Positions 1-6,889 of a stretch of DNA of 9,949 nucleotides are shown piece by piece. The translations under genes and the position numbers were made by a program. Below the pieces are notes generated by a model that saw only the letters and a list, made by a program, of their open reading frames with translations, made no database searches and was not told the DNA's origin. The stretch is from Chitinophagales bacterium (lineage in GTDB: Bacteria > Bacteroidota > Bacteroidia > Chitinophagales > UBA2359), in contig JAHDDN010000182.1 in assembly GCA_020629335.1 (NCBI GenBank), positions 1 through 9,949 of the forward strand, in the 5' to 3' direction. The first letter of the stretch is position 1, and the number at the start of each line of letters is the position of its first letter.

Positions 1-55
1 TCCCTACCGACACGAATTCAAAGACTGGCTCCAAAAAGTAGCTAATATTAGTTAA
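1..55 (+). CDS. Possible 3' end of an upstream gene (partial)
   Basis: Reading from base 2, the frame gives 17 residues, PYRHEFKDWLQKVANIS, and ends in TAA at 53-55. The composition (alternating charged, aromatic and aliphatic residues) looks like a real amphipathic protein C-terminus, and the other two forward frames stop at once with less protein-like peptides. This is too short to assign a family. The gene would lie on the same strand as everything downstream. What speaks against it is only the shortness: a 17-codon open stretch occurs often by chance. Confidence 0.35.
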   Translation, partial: PYRHEFKDWLQKVANIS

Positions 56-75
56 ATGGTGTATTAGTTAATTGG
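46..75. repeat. Direct repeat of a 14-mer, period 16 bp
   Basis: TATTAGTTAAATGG (46-59) is followed by TATTAGTTAATTGG (62-75), 13 of 14 identical. It lies at the end of the possible upstream gene and overlaps the left arm of the inverted repeat at 63-124. It may be a slipped or decayed AT-rich spacer rather than a functional site. Confidence 0.45.
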
Positions 76-124
76 TAATTTGGCTAAGCTGCCAAACTAA
101 GATGTTATTTGCAAATTAACTAAT
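63..124. repeat. Inverted repeat with 11-bp perfect arms and an inner hairpin
   Basis: ATTAGTTAATT (63-73) is matched by its exact reverse complement AATTAACTAAT (114-124). Between the arms sits a smaller hairpin, TTTGGC-TAAGCT-GCCAAA (79-96), with a 6-bp stem and 6-nt loop. The structure ends two bases before the modular repeat that begins at 127. It could be a weak terminator for the upstream gene, since it follows a stop codon, but no T-run follows the inner stem. It could also be a boundary left by insertion of the repeat. Confidence 0.45.
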
Positions 125-126
125 TT

Positions 127-361
127 GGGGCTTCCTGCTGCACTCATAAAGGGAAGTACGGAACACAAACCCCAATTTATCATTCATCATTACGCATTAA
201 TCATTAACAAGCGAAGCGCAGCAGTCGGGCTGTCCGCTCTCATGCGGCTATGTCGCTGCTACTTCGCTAAGCTGTACTTGTCTGCCTTCGGCGTAGCCTG
301 CGTCCAGCTAAGCTACGTAAGCAGCGCCATCTACGCCGCATACCGCTTCCATCCCTAAGCC
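127..361 (+). repeat. Modular dispersed repeat, copy 1
   Basis: A 235-bp non-coding element that occurs again in inverted orientation at 6890-7119. It begins GGGGCTTCC (127-135) and ends CATCCCTAAGCC (350-361). Blocks shared with copy 2, in the same order, are an AT-rich ATCATT-type tract (about 175-208), a 26-bp block at 224-249 (25 of 26 identical), CTTGTCTGCC followed by a TTC/GAA triloop hairpin (277-292), CTAAGCTACGTAAG (308-321, identical) and a terminal 23-bp block (339-361, identical). Between these blocks the copies differ freely in sequence while total length stays similar (235 against 230 bp). An open frame across it ends in the peptide YRFHP, but copy 2 does not keep that frame throughout, so I treat the element as non-coding. 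The mechanism of spread is unknown; no transposase is present. Confidence 0.85.
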
Positions 362-416
362 AAAAAAAGCAAGAATATCAAAATAAGTAGTTGAAGGTAA
401 TTATTCGTGCATTCTT

Positions 417-528
417 GATGAGCTTATTTTTAGCTTAGGCAAGGCATTTTTTGAAGGAATAGCCGAGCTATTGCTGAGAAAAGCCTGTCCTGTAAGGATA
501 ACGAAGTATAAGCTCAAAATAAACCATC
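417..528. repeat. 112-nt imperfect long hairpin, MITE-like or structured element
   Basis: The two halves of this stretch are approximate reverse complements. The centre is AATAGC-CGA-GCTATT (468-482). Working outward, the T-run of the left arm faces the A-run of the right, GGCAAGGC (438-445) faces GCCTGTCC (483-490), TAGCTTA (431-437) faces TAAGCT (509-514), TTATTTT (424-430) faces AAAATAA, and GATG (417-420) faces CATC (525-528). One side carries an extra unpaired loop of about 18 nt (491-508). It lies upstream of the promoter at 547-576, so it is not in the leader of the next gene. It may be a dispersed mobile element of the MITE or REP kind or an independent structured RNA. No second copy is visible in this window. 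Confidence 0.55.
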
Positions 529-546
529 TGATATGGTTCGAAAACT

Positions 547-576
547 TTTGTTTATCTACTTAAAATGATAATTTTG
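547..576 (+). promoter_or_regulatory. Bacteroidota-type promoter for the YfhO-like gene
   Basis: TTTG (547-550), an 18-bp spacer, then TAATTTTG (569-576), which fits the Bacteroidota housekeeping form TTG / TAnnTTTG. Transcription would start near 583, giving a leader of about 24 nt before the ATG at 607. No Shine-Dalgarno motif precedes the ATG. Confidence 0.65.
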
Positions 577-606
577 TAGGATTCCCCCTACTCATTACCA
601 TTAAGT

Positions 607-3300
607 ATGTCAGAGCAACAAAAGCAAAATAATAAATGGGACAAATTAGCCTTGCTAGTTGTCTTTATTTGGCCATTTGTATTTTTGTACAGATATATAA
701 TAGCTGATGCCTCCTTTTCTCTCAAATTAAGGATGGATGTCATACACTTTTATTACTCCAAAGTGTATCTATTAGACACCCTTAGTAATTTTAGGATTCC
801 ACTTTGGTCTCCTGGTGAAGGATGTGGGTTTCCCTTCTTCTCCAGCCCCTTCAATCAAGCATTTTATCCATTACACTATCCTTTAGCCATCTACTATAAA
901 TTAAGCGGTGGCTTCTCTTGGGTCGATTACCAACGCTTCTCGATATTAGGCTTAGGGCTATTTGCAGTATTCCTATACCTTTGGCTTAGGAACTTAAGAA
1001 TTAATTGGCGAGCAGCTTTAATCGCTACACTTGTAATGAGTATTAGCTTCAAAATGACAGGCATCATCAATAGAATGCAAGCTACCCATTCCATTGCTTG
1101 GATCATGATGATCCTATGGGGGATGACCTATATGCTCCGCAAAGGGCAATTAGTAAAAGGAGGTATTATCGTTAGTATTGGGACGTTTTTGCTACTAACA
1201 TCAGCTTACCCCTACTATATCTACTATAGTGCTTTTTTGCTACCGCCCATTTTCCTAGCTTATATGATCAAACCGATCAGAGAACAACTCACAGGTATCT
1301 CTGATTTAAATATAGGTAAGTATATTGGCACATTAGCAACTGCTTTTGCCCTACCAGGTATTATCTGCGCCCCTTACCTATACTCACTTATACAACTACC
1401 TAAATTAGTAGGCGAAAGAAACACTTTAGATTTTGCGAAAGCTACTTCCTCTAATTACTTAGAAACAATTGGATCATTAATATTTCCACCTTTCTCTAAT
1501 GATAAGGGATGGTACTATTTTGGATTTATCGCCTTGTCATTGATTATAGTTTATCTGATTAGTCGAATCATCCCTCTGATCAAAACCGAACGAAAGCCGC
1601 TGATCCCTGCTTTATTGGTGAGTTTCATGGTACTAATTAGCTTCATTACTTACGGCAAATCTTTCGTTTTTGCGATTTGCACCAAGATTATTCCTGCCTT
1701 TTCAAGTTTTGCTACCTGGGGAAGGCTAAATATTATTTTGGTACCACTGATTGCTTACCTATTGGCTCAAGCCTATACCCACCTAGAAAACATCATACTA
1801 TACCCAGAAAAAAGAGTAGATAACTTCAATAAAAATTTGGGGATAATTGTTGCTATACTCGCAGCTATTCATGCTTCAATATTCTTTGTACAACGATTCT
1901 TGCTTAATAATTATGAGTTTAACTTTGCTTGGGTCAGAAGATATCTTCCACAATTTAAAGAAGGGAATGAACCATTCTATCTCACGATGGGTATTGTCTC
2001 CTTTTTATTGGTGAGTTTCATGCTAGTAGTTCTACCACGAATTATAAAAAGTGATCCTTTAAAAAGCAGTATCAAGATAGTACTACCCGTCCTCATTTTA
2101 GCCATAAGTGCTTACGATATTGGAATCGTTTCTCCCAAATTGAGATCTGTTCCTAGAACCGCACCAAGCAAAAAGGCTATCATAGATGTTGAAAGCATAA
2201 ACGCAAACGCTTTTGAAGTAGATAGAAACTGGCGAACTAGATTATCTGGTATATATTCAGATAACCAATTCTCCGTACTTCATACCAAAAGGTGGTATTA
2301 CCAATCCTATAAGGATTTCTTAAAAGATAATGGCGCCATTGGCAAATGGGAGCCTGTCAAACATGGCTTAAAAATGGAAAAAGAGCGCCCAGAAATAGTC
2401 GATCAAATTCTAGGCGTTAAAGATGGGAAAAGAATCTTTTTCACCAATAAAATCAACTATAACCTTACTGACTTCATAGAAAACTCACAAGTCCATGAAA
2501 CCTCCTCTAATTTCGAATACGAAGTCATTACTTATAATGGAGATTATTTAGAAGTAAAAGTGATATCAGATAAGGCAGGTTATTTTAGTTTCATTGACAA
2601 TTGGGATAAAGACTGGAAAGCAAGAGTCAATGGACAAGATATTCCTATCGAAAAGCTATTTAAGACATTTAAGAGTATTCCATTAGATAAAGGGCAGCAT
2701 ATCATACAGTTTTTATATAAGCCATTCCTTTTCTCGATATTTAGAGGATTCCCATCCATTGACATGCAAGAAACTAAAAGTCAAGTTGTAGAGAATGTCA
2801 TAACGAACCCTAATAAAACAATCACTACTGATCAGGAGGTCGAATGGATGGACACTATAGGCTTGAGCCTAAATAAAGAGGCGATATTAGAGAAAAACAA
2901 TAAGAAAGGTTGGTTTAGCTCTGGAGCTTATTCAAAAAACCGCTTAAATAAAGGAGCTGATGGAGCTGTCTCTATTAGCATGTCTAAAGATATAGGAGCA
3001 ATTAGTATCGGCTTATCTAATGAAAATCCCAATGCACATTTCAAATCCATAGAGTATGCTTTAAGAATTGACTCTAAAGGAAACTTGCAGGTTTTTGAAT
3101 CAGGTAAAAAGAAAAGCAAATCTATTGCCTCTCAATTTGGTGACATTTTAAAAATCGAGCGTATTGATAATGGTATTTATTATCGGAAAAATGAGGAGAT
3201 ATTCTACCAATCTGACCTATCAACTGATGCCGAACTAGGAATAGATGTTAGCTTATTTAATAAAGGGGCTAAGCTAAAAGGTATCAAGAGCTCATTTTAA
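607..3300 (+). CDS. YfhO-family polytopic membrane protein (GT-C-like) with a C-terminal lectin-like domain
   Basis: 897 residues. Residues 13-508 hold roughly a dozen hydrophobic membrane segments. The first large outer loop has the YfhO/GT-C layout: an acidic residue (D44), then IPLWSP (64-69), a G-P-F-F stretch and YPL (87-89); D44 is a candidate catalytic aspartate. Residues about 509-705 form a soluble, presumably periplasmic domain that ends with the YfhO signature: GYFSFIDNWDKDWKARVNG (658-676), then an LDKGQHIIQFLYKP stretch (693-706). YfhO relatives are thought to be glycosyltransferases using lipid-linked sugars on the outer face of the membrane; in Firmicutes they are linked to teichoic-acid glycosylation. 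Normally one more helix follows the YKP motif. Here only FLFSIF remains, a linker follows, and residues about 744-897 form a separate beta-rich domain (see 2836-3297). The start at ATG 607 fits the promoter at 547-576. The next gene has its own promoter, so this may be a single-gene unit. The family call is secure; the substrate is unknown. Confidence 0.85.
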   Translation: MSEQQKQNNKWDKLALLVVFIWPFVFLYRYIIADASFSLKLRMDVIHFYYSKVYLLDTLSNFRIPLWSPGEGCGFPFFSSPFNQAFYPLHYPLAIYYKLSGGFSWVDYQRFSILGLGLFAVFLYLWLRNLRINWRAALIATLVMSISFKMTGIINRMQATHSIAWIMMILWGMTYMLRKGQLVKGGIIVSIGTFLLLTSAYPYYIYYSAFLLPPIFLAYMIKPIREQLTGISDLNIGKYIGTLATAFALPGIICAPYLYSLIQLPKLVGERNTLDFAKATSSNYLETIGSLIFPPFSNDKGWYYFGFIALSLIIVYLISRIIPLIKTERKPLIPALLVSFMVLISFITYGKSFVFAICTKIIPAFSSFATWGRLNIILVPLIAYLLAQAYTHLENIILYPEKRVDNFNKNLGIIVAILAAIHASIFFVQRFLLNNYEFNFAWVRRYLPQFKEGNEPFYLTMGIVSFLLVSFMLVVLPRIIKSDPLKSSIKIVLPVLILAISAYDIGIVSPKLRSVPRTAPSKKAIIDVESINANAFEVDRNWRTRLSGIYSDNQFSVLHTKRWYYQSYKDFLKDNGAIGKWEPVKHGLKMEKERPEIVDQILGVKDGKRIFFTNKINYNLTDFIENSQVHETSSNFEYEVITYNGDYLEVKVISDKAGYFSFIDNWDKDWKARVNGQDIPIEKLFKTFKSIPLDKGQHIIQFLYKPFLFSIFRGFPSIDMQETKSQVVENVITNPNKTITTDQEVEWMDTIGLSLNKEAILEKNNKKGWFSSGAYSKNRLNKGADGAVSISMSKDIGAISIGLSNENPNAHFKSIEYALRIDSKGNLQVFESGKKKSKSIASQFGDILKIERIDNGIYYRKNEEIFYQSDLSTDAELGIDVSLFNKGAKLKGIKSSF
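2836..3297 (+). other. Lectin-like (ConA-type) beta-sandwich domain fused to the YfhO C-terminus
   Basis: Protein residues about 744-897. The pattern is an opening VEWMDTIGLSL, GW..GAYS..RL (768-780), DGAVSISM (785-792), IGLSNENP (801-808), IEYALRID (815-822), G-LQVFESG (825-833), GDILKIER (845-852), then YYRKNEEIFYQS (858-869) and a closing GAKLKGIKSSF (887-897). I recognise this spacing from repeat domains in secreted Bacteroidota surface proteins and adhesins (W..G, GW..GA.S, DG.V, GLS..N, IDYA, V.E.G, GD...I.R, Y..NG..FY.S, GA.L..V..SF), where it is predicted to be a legume-lectin-like sandwich. Ligand binding is inferred. Finding it at the end of a polytopic membrane protein is unusual. 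Confidence 0.65.
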
Positions 3301-3305
3301 AACTC

Positions 3306-3376
3306 AAATTAGCCCAAAACTCCGTTTTTATCGCTAACTATCAACAAATTAGCATTAATATTAGCCGCCTTTGGGC
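3306..3376. repeat. Small repeats upstream of the dioxygenase promoter
   Basis: Two exact AAATTAGC copies (3306-3313, 3346-3353) and a near copy ATATTAGC (3358-3365) lie on the same strand. GCCCAAA (3312-3318) and TTTGGGC (3370-3376) form a 7-bp inverted pair 51 bp apart, the right half abutting the promoter at 3377-3408. They could be operator sites or chance in AT-rich DNA. No T-tailed terminator hairpin for the upstream gene is visible here. Confidence 0.25.
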
Positions 3377-3408
3377 ATTGTATTTATTACGTAAATAGCC
3401 TATCTTTG
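3377..3408 (+). promoter_or_regulatory. Bacteroidota-type promoter for the dioxygenase operon
   Basis: ATTG (3377-3380), a 20-bp spacer, then TATCTTTG (3401-3408), an exact match to TAnnTTTG. Transcription would start near 3415, leaving a leader of about 50 nt to the ATG at 3466. That favours this ATG over the TTG at 3430. Confidence 0.65.
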
Positions 3409-3465
3409 TAGCGAAATACAAAGCAATATTTGTTAAAAATTTCACAAATTAAAAATAGAAAACAC

Positions 3466-4242
3466 ATGTTTACCACTTTAAACGATATTTCTTTCTTCCA
3501 GGAGGTTCAACATAGTGATGATCCTAATTTTGCCACTCAATTAAGAGATGCAATCCGAAACAATAAGTTAGTACATTTGTCGAAAGTACCTAATGATATT
3601 GATCACATGAAATACTATGAAAATTTAGTGGATCAATTAGGTGAGATTGTAAATGTCGATGAAGATGCGCTTTCTGGCGATTCTAAATCTGAAAACAGGT
3701 GGACAGACATTCGATATGATATTGATTATGCTACTAAGACATTCAGACATAGCAATACAAGACAGCCTTTGCATACAGATGCAGCTTATACCAACTTTGA
3801 TTTGGATGTAAATTTCTTCTTTTGTGTGACAGCATCTGAGTACGGTGGCGCAACCACTTTTATCGATTCTCCAGAAATCATTGAAATGCTTAAGAAGTAC
3901 TACAGTGAGTTATATGAAAAGTTAACAACAACTGAAGTAAAATTCCAAAAAGGAGCTGATCAAGGAAAAGTTAGAAAAATCATTGATAAAGACGAAAGAG
4001 GCATCAAATTCAACTGGAATTACTTCCGTGTAAGCGAAGATAATACACCAGAAGTAAAAGAGATGTGTGAAGAGTTTCACCAATTCTTGGAGTCTCGTAT
4101 CGTAGATGGTGCCATGCTTTTACCTGTACGTATGAAGCCGGGTGAGTGTGTATTCTTCCATGACGACAGATTATTACACGGTCGTACATCTTTCTTAGGA
4201 AGTAGGAATCTCATTAAGGGTGGATTTAACTTTACGGCCTAA
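3466..4242 (+). CDS. TauD/TfdA-family Fe(II)/2-oxoglutarate-dependent dioxygenase
   Basis: 258 residues from ATG 3466. A TTG at 3430 in the same frame would add 12 residues, but the ATG has the A-rich leader usual in this phylum and the extra residues match nothing. The iron-binding facial triad is visible: HTD (H103, D105) and a distal histidine in LLHGR (H238). R240 and R247 are candidates for the 2-oxoglutarate-binding arginine. The YGGATTFIDS stretch after the first motif is typical of the TauD/TfdA superfamily, and the length is normal. Such enzymes are cytoplasmic and couple 2-oxoglutarate decarboxylation to hydroxylation, or to oxidative release of sulfite or sulfate in TauD and AtsK. 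The substrate cannot be read here. It is first in a run with aldo/keto reductase, WbqC and sulfotransferase genes, so modification of a glycan or lipid precursor is more likely than sulfonate scavenging. The family is secure; the role is open. Confidence 0.85.
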   Translation: MFTTLNDISFFQEVQHSDDPNFATQLRDAIRNNKLVHLSKVPNDIDHMKYYENLVDQLGEIVNVDEDALSGDSKSENRWTDIRYDIDYATKTFRHSNTRQPLHTDAAYTNFDLDVNFFFCVTASEYGGATTFIDSPEIIEMLKKYYSELYEKLTTTEVKFQKGADQGKVRKIIDKDERGIKFNWNYFRVSEDNTPEVKEMCEEFHQFLESRIVDGAMLLPVRMKPGECVFFHDDRLLHGRTSFLGSRNLIKGGFNFTA

Positions 4243-4263
4243 AATTCACTGCATAAAAAATTC

Positions 4264-5235
4264 ATGAATAATACTATTCATTACTCCCCTTTCGATTTGC
4301 CCATAGCTCAAATTGGTTTTGGCTGTTGGCAAATTGGAGGGGAATCTTCTGTTAATGGCAGAATAAACGGCTGGGGACCAGTAGATGATCGGGAATCTAT
4401 TGAGACGATACAATACGCTTTAGATAATGGTATCAATTTTTTTGATACTGCTTTAGCTTATGGTGACGGACATTCAGAACGAATATTGGGAAAGGCAACA
4501 GCCCTTTCTAATCAAACAGCATTCATTTGTACTAAATTTGGGCCTAAGCAATCTCCTGATGGAAAAGTTTCTTCTGACTTTTCAGCCGAAAACCTTCAGT
4601 TAAGTGTTGAACAAAGCTTAGGAAGACTAAAAAGAGAGGCAATTGATTTGTTGCTCTTACATAACCCAGCTATTGATTTTGATTGGAAAACCTATGATCC
4701 TACCCCTTTTGAAAATCTAATAAAAGAAGGAAAAATTAAATCCTTTGGCGTAAGCTGTAAAACTCATAAAGCTGCTCTTGAAGTAGTCAAAGCCAAGTTT
4801 GGTAAAGCCGTCGAAGTGATCTATAATCCAATAGACCGAAGAGCGGCGGATGAACTCATGCCCTTATGTGAAGAAGCGGCTTATTTATTTATAGCAAGAG
4901 TGCCTTTGGCTTCTGGTTTTTTAACGCCCAAGAGTTTGCTTCAAAGTCGCACTTTCGCTCAAACTGATATTCGCACTACTTTTTCAGAGGAACAAACTGA
5001 TTGGATGACTGATTGCGCTCACAAACTGGCCTTTCTAAATGATTTAGAGGGTGGTATGGCTGTAAGTGGCTTGAGATTTCAATTGGCAACCAATACAGGA
5101 GTAGCCATACCTGGCATGAGGAAAAAAGCTTATGTGGATGATGTGCTAAAAGCCTTTGAATTAGGCCCCTTAGAGGAATCGATTGTCAATCAGATAAAAG
5201 AGACTGTACCATTGACTTTTCATCGCTGGAGATGA
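4264..5235 (+). CDS. Aldo/keto reductase, NAD(P)-dependent
   Basis: 323 residues, normal for the superfamily. The catalytic tetrad is intact: D61 and Y66 in FFDTALAYGDG, K91 in CTKFG, and H133 in LLLLHNP. The amino end IGFGCWQIGGE matches the first strand and turn of the TIM barrel, and SFGVSC (160-165) and AIPGMRKK (281-288) match the later barrel strand and cofactor-phosphate region. It would reduce a carbonyl, or oxidise an alcohol, on a small molecule or sugar in the cytoplasm. It begins 21 bp after the dioxygenase stop, so the two are probably co-transcribed and may act on the same intermediate (inference). The specific substrate is not recognisable. The start ATG is preceded by an A-run instead of a Shine-Dalgarno site. 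A 55-bp gap to the next gene shows no convincing promoter or terminator. Confidence 0.85.
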   Translation: MNNTIHYSPFDLPIAQIGFGCWQIGGESSVNGRINGWGPVDDRESIETIQYALDNGINFFDTALAYGDGHSERILGKATALSNQTAFICTKFGPKQSPDGKVSSDFSAENLQLSVEQSLGRLKREAIDLLLLHNPAIDFDWKTYDPTPFENLIKEGKIKSFGVSCKTHKAALEVVKAKFGKAVEVIYNPIDRRAADELMPLCEEAAYLFIARVPLASGFLTPKSLLQSRTFAQTDIRTTFSEEQTDWMTDCAHKLAFLNDLEGGMAVSGLRFQLATNTGVAIPGMRKKAYVDDVLKAFELGPLEESIVNQIKETVPLTFHRWR

Positions 5236-5290
5236 TGACTCAACCCATAAATCCTATATTTTTTTACACACCTAATAATTGATTGTTCGA

Positions 5291-6001
5291 ATGACGATCG
5301 GAATTATGCAAGCTTACTTTTTGCCTTACATTGGCTATTTTCAGCAAATTCATTTAGCGGATCAATTTGTTATTTATGATAATATTGAATTTTCTAAAAA
5401 GGGCTGGATACATCGCAATCGTTTTATTCAAAATGGGCAGGCGAAGTATTTTTCTTTAAGTTTAAAGAAAGATTCTGATTATTTGGATATTAATGAGCGA
5501 TTTTTGAGCGAGCAATTTTTAAAAAAGGATGCTAATAAGCTAGTAGCACAAATCAGTAATGCCTATAGAAAAGCGCCTTTTTATAAGGAAACGATTCCTT
5601 TGGTTGAAAAGTGCTTCAAAAAAGAAGAAAGTAATCTATTTCAGTTCGTTTTTCATAGCATTTTGTCGGTTTGTGGGCATTTAGAGATTGACACTCGCCT
5701 ACTTATTTCGTCTCAATTGGGTGTTGATCATCGTTCTTTAAAAGGGCAAGAAAAAGTATTGAGTATAAATAAAGCATTAAAAGCCGATATTTATGTCAAT
5801 ACTAGTAGTGGGAAAGATTTATATCAAAAAGAAGATTTTGCCCAAGCAGGAATTGAATTGAAATTTTACGATTGTAAAGCCATTCAATATGATCAATTTG
5901 ACGGTATGGAATTTATTCCTTATTTATCTATCATCGACTATTTGATGTTTAACGGAAAGGCGAACACGATTAAAGCATTAGACGATTACGAACTCAACTA
6001 A
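5291..6001 (+). CDS. WbqC-family protein
   Basis: 236 residues from ATG 5291; a TTG at 5279 would add four residues without family support. The family signature at the amino end is clear: IGIMQAYFLPYIGYF (3-17), ADQFVIYDNIEFSKKGW (23-39) and HRNRF (41-45). This matches the WbqC form of IxQPxYLPWxGYFxKI, then ADxFVxxDxVQF, then W.NRN. There is no signal peptide or membrane segment, so it is presumably cytoplasmic. WbqC-like proteins recur in O-antigen and other polysaccharide clusters. Their biochemical function is not settled; they have been suggested to help make or attach unusual amino-sugar or acyl groups. The stop TAA at 5999-6001 lies one base before the ATG of the sulfotransferase at 6003, so the two are almost certainly translated from one message. 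Confidence 0.85.
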   Translation: MTIGIMQAYFLPYIGYFQQIHLADQFVIYDNIEFSKKGWIHRNRFIQNGQAKYFSLSLKKDSDYLDINERFLSEQFLKKDANKLVAQISNAYRKAPFYKETIPLVEKCFKKEESNLFQFVFHSILSVCGHLEIDTRLLISSQLGVDHRSLKGQEKVLSINKALKADIYVNTSSGKDLYQKEDFAQAGIELKFYDCKAIQYDQFDGMEFIPYLSIIDYLMFNGKANTIKALDDYELN

Positions 6002-6002
6002 A

Positions 6003-6830
6003 ATGAACAGACCAGAAAATATTATATCGATACATGGAGTACCTCGTTCAGGTACTTCTTGGTTAGGACATATTTTTAATAGTAGTGAGGAGGTAGCTTT
6101 TCGTTATCAACCATTATTTTCTTATCGCTATAAGCACTTTTTGAAATTAGATACGCCTACCGAAGAGATGAAAGCTTTTTTTAAAGAGCTGTATGAGTTG
6201 GAGTATGATGAGTTTATCTTTTTAGGTGAGCATCAATTGCGCTTAGAAAATGGGGAGTACTACAATTTTCAAAAACAAACAGAGGCGCCTTTTTTGGTCA
6301 TGAAAATGGTTCGTTATCATTATTTGGTGGAGCAATTCTTGAAGAAGATTCCGAATATGAAGGTGGTAGGAATTGTTCGTAATCCTAAGGCAGTCATTAA
6401 TTCTTGGATGAAAGCTCCTAAAGAATTTGAGCCAGACTGGGATCATTTGAATGAATGGAAGTTAGCGGAAAAGAAAAATCTGGGTCGAGCGGAAGAGTAT
6501 TATGGTTTTGAAAAGTGGAAAGAGATTAGCAATAACTTCCTGCGATTCTTAGAGGAATATCCAGATAAATTTTATTTGGTCAAGTATGAAGAATTAGTCG
6601 AAAACACGCTAGAAGAAACACAAAAAATGTTTGACTTTTGCGGCATCAAAGTGAGTGATCAAGTAAAGAGCTTCATCAATCAGTCGCAAAGTAAAGAAAT
6701 TGAAAGTCATCCTTATTCTGTTTTTAGAAAAAAGACAGTGAAGGATAAGTGGCAGAGTCAGTTAGACCCCAGAATTAAGGAGGTCATTGATGAGGATTTG
6801 AAAGCTACGCCACTGGAGTTCTTTTTGTAG
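6003..6830 (+). CDS. PAPS-dependent sulfotransferase
   Basis: 275 residues. The 5'-phosphosulfate-binding loop is GVPRSGTSWL (12-21), next to a buried strand IISIH. The 3'-phosphate-binding motif is VVGIVRNPKAVINSW (121-135), with R126 and S134 in the expected places. Near the C-terminus, FRKKTVKDKW matches the region where sulfotransferases contact the nucleotide. The enzyme would move sulfate from PAPS to a hydroxyl or amine of a glycan, lipid or small molecule. No signal peptide or membrane helix is visible, so it acts in the cytoplasm, before export of its substrate. It is coupled to the WbqC gene (1-bp gap) and is the last gene before a block of repeats, so it probably ends the first operon. 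Sequence similarity to the second sulfotransferase (9196-9949) is limited to the PAPS motifs, so they are not a recent duplication. Confidence 0.85.
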   Translation: MNRPENIISIHGVPRSGTSWLGHIFNSSEEVAFRYQPLFSYRYKHFLKLDTPTEEMKAFFKELYELEYDEFIFLGEHQLRLENGEYYNFQKQTEAPFLVMKMVRYHYLVEQFLKKIPNMKVVGIVRNPKAVINSWMKAPKEFEPDWDHLNEWKLAEKKNLGRAEEYYGFEKWKEISNNFLRFLEEYPDKFYLVKYEELVENTLEETQKMFDFCGIKVSDQVKSFINQSQSKEIESHPYSVFRKKTVKDKWQSQLDPRIKEVIDEDLKATPLEFFL

Positions 6831-6841
6831 GTTGTTTTCAA

Positions 6842-6882
6842 CCCCTCTGCCCTGCGGGCATCTCCCCTTATCTAAGGGGAGA
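6842..6882. repeat. Double-hairpin intergenic element
   Basis: Two hairpins back to back after the sulfotransferase stop at 6830. The first is TGCCC-TGC-GGGCA (6848-6860). The second is TCTCCCCTTA-TC-TAAGGGGAGA (6861-6882), a perfect 10-bp stem. CCCCT...AAGGGG hairpins like this are common intergenic repeats in Bacteroidota. The position suits a terminator for the first operon, but no T-run follows on the + strand, so I call it a repeat that may also stop or stabilise transcripts. Confidence 0.65.
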
Positions 6883-6889
6883 AATTGAT

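Noticed and set aside
125..358. 77-codon open frame ending in AAYRFHP as a small protein gene
   Set aside because: It coincides with the modular repeat. Copy 2 keeps the nucleotide blocks but splits the matching peptide segments over two frames (GLSALMRL in one, TYRFHP in another), so conservation is at DNA level, not protein level. The start would be a TTG with no promoter.
3430..3465. TTG start at 3430 for the dioxygenase
   Set aside because: It would begin only about 15 nt after the inferred transcription start and add 12 residues with no family support; ATG 3466 has the usual A-rich leader.
5236..5290. Promoter before the WbqC gene (TATATTTTT at about 5255)
   Set aside because: It lacks the G of TAnnTTTG and has no TTG at the right distance; the 55-bp gap is compatible with a single operon.
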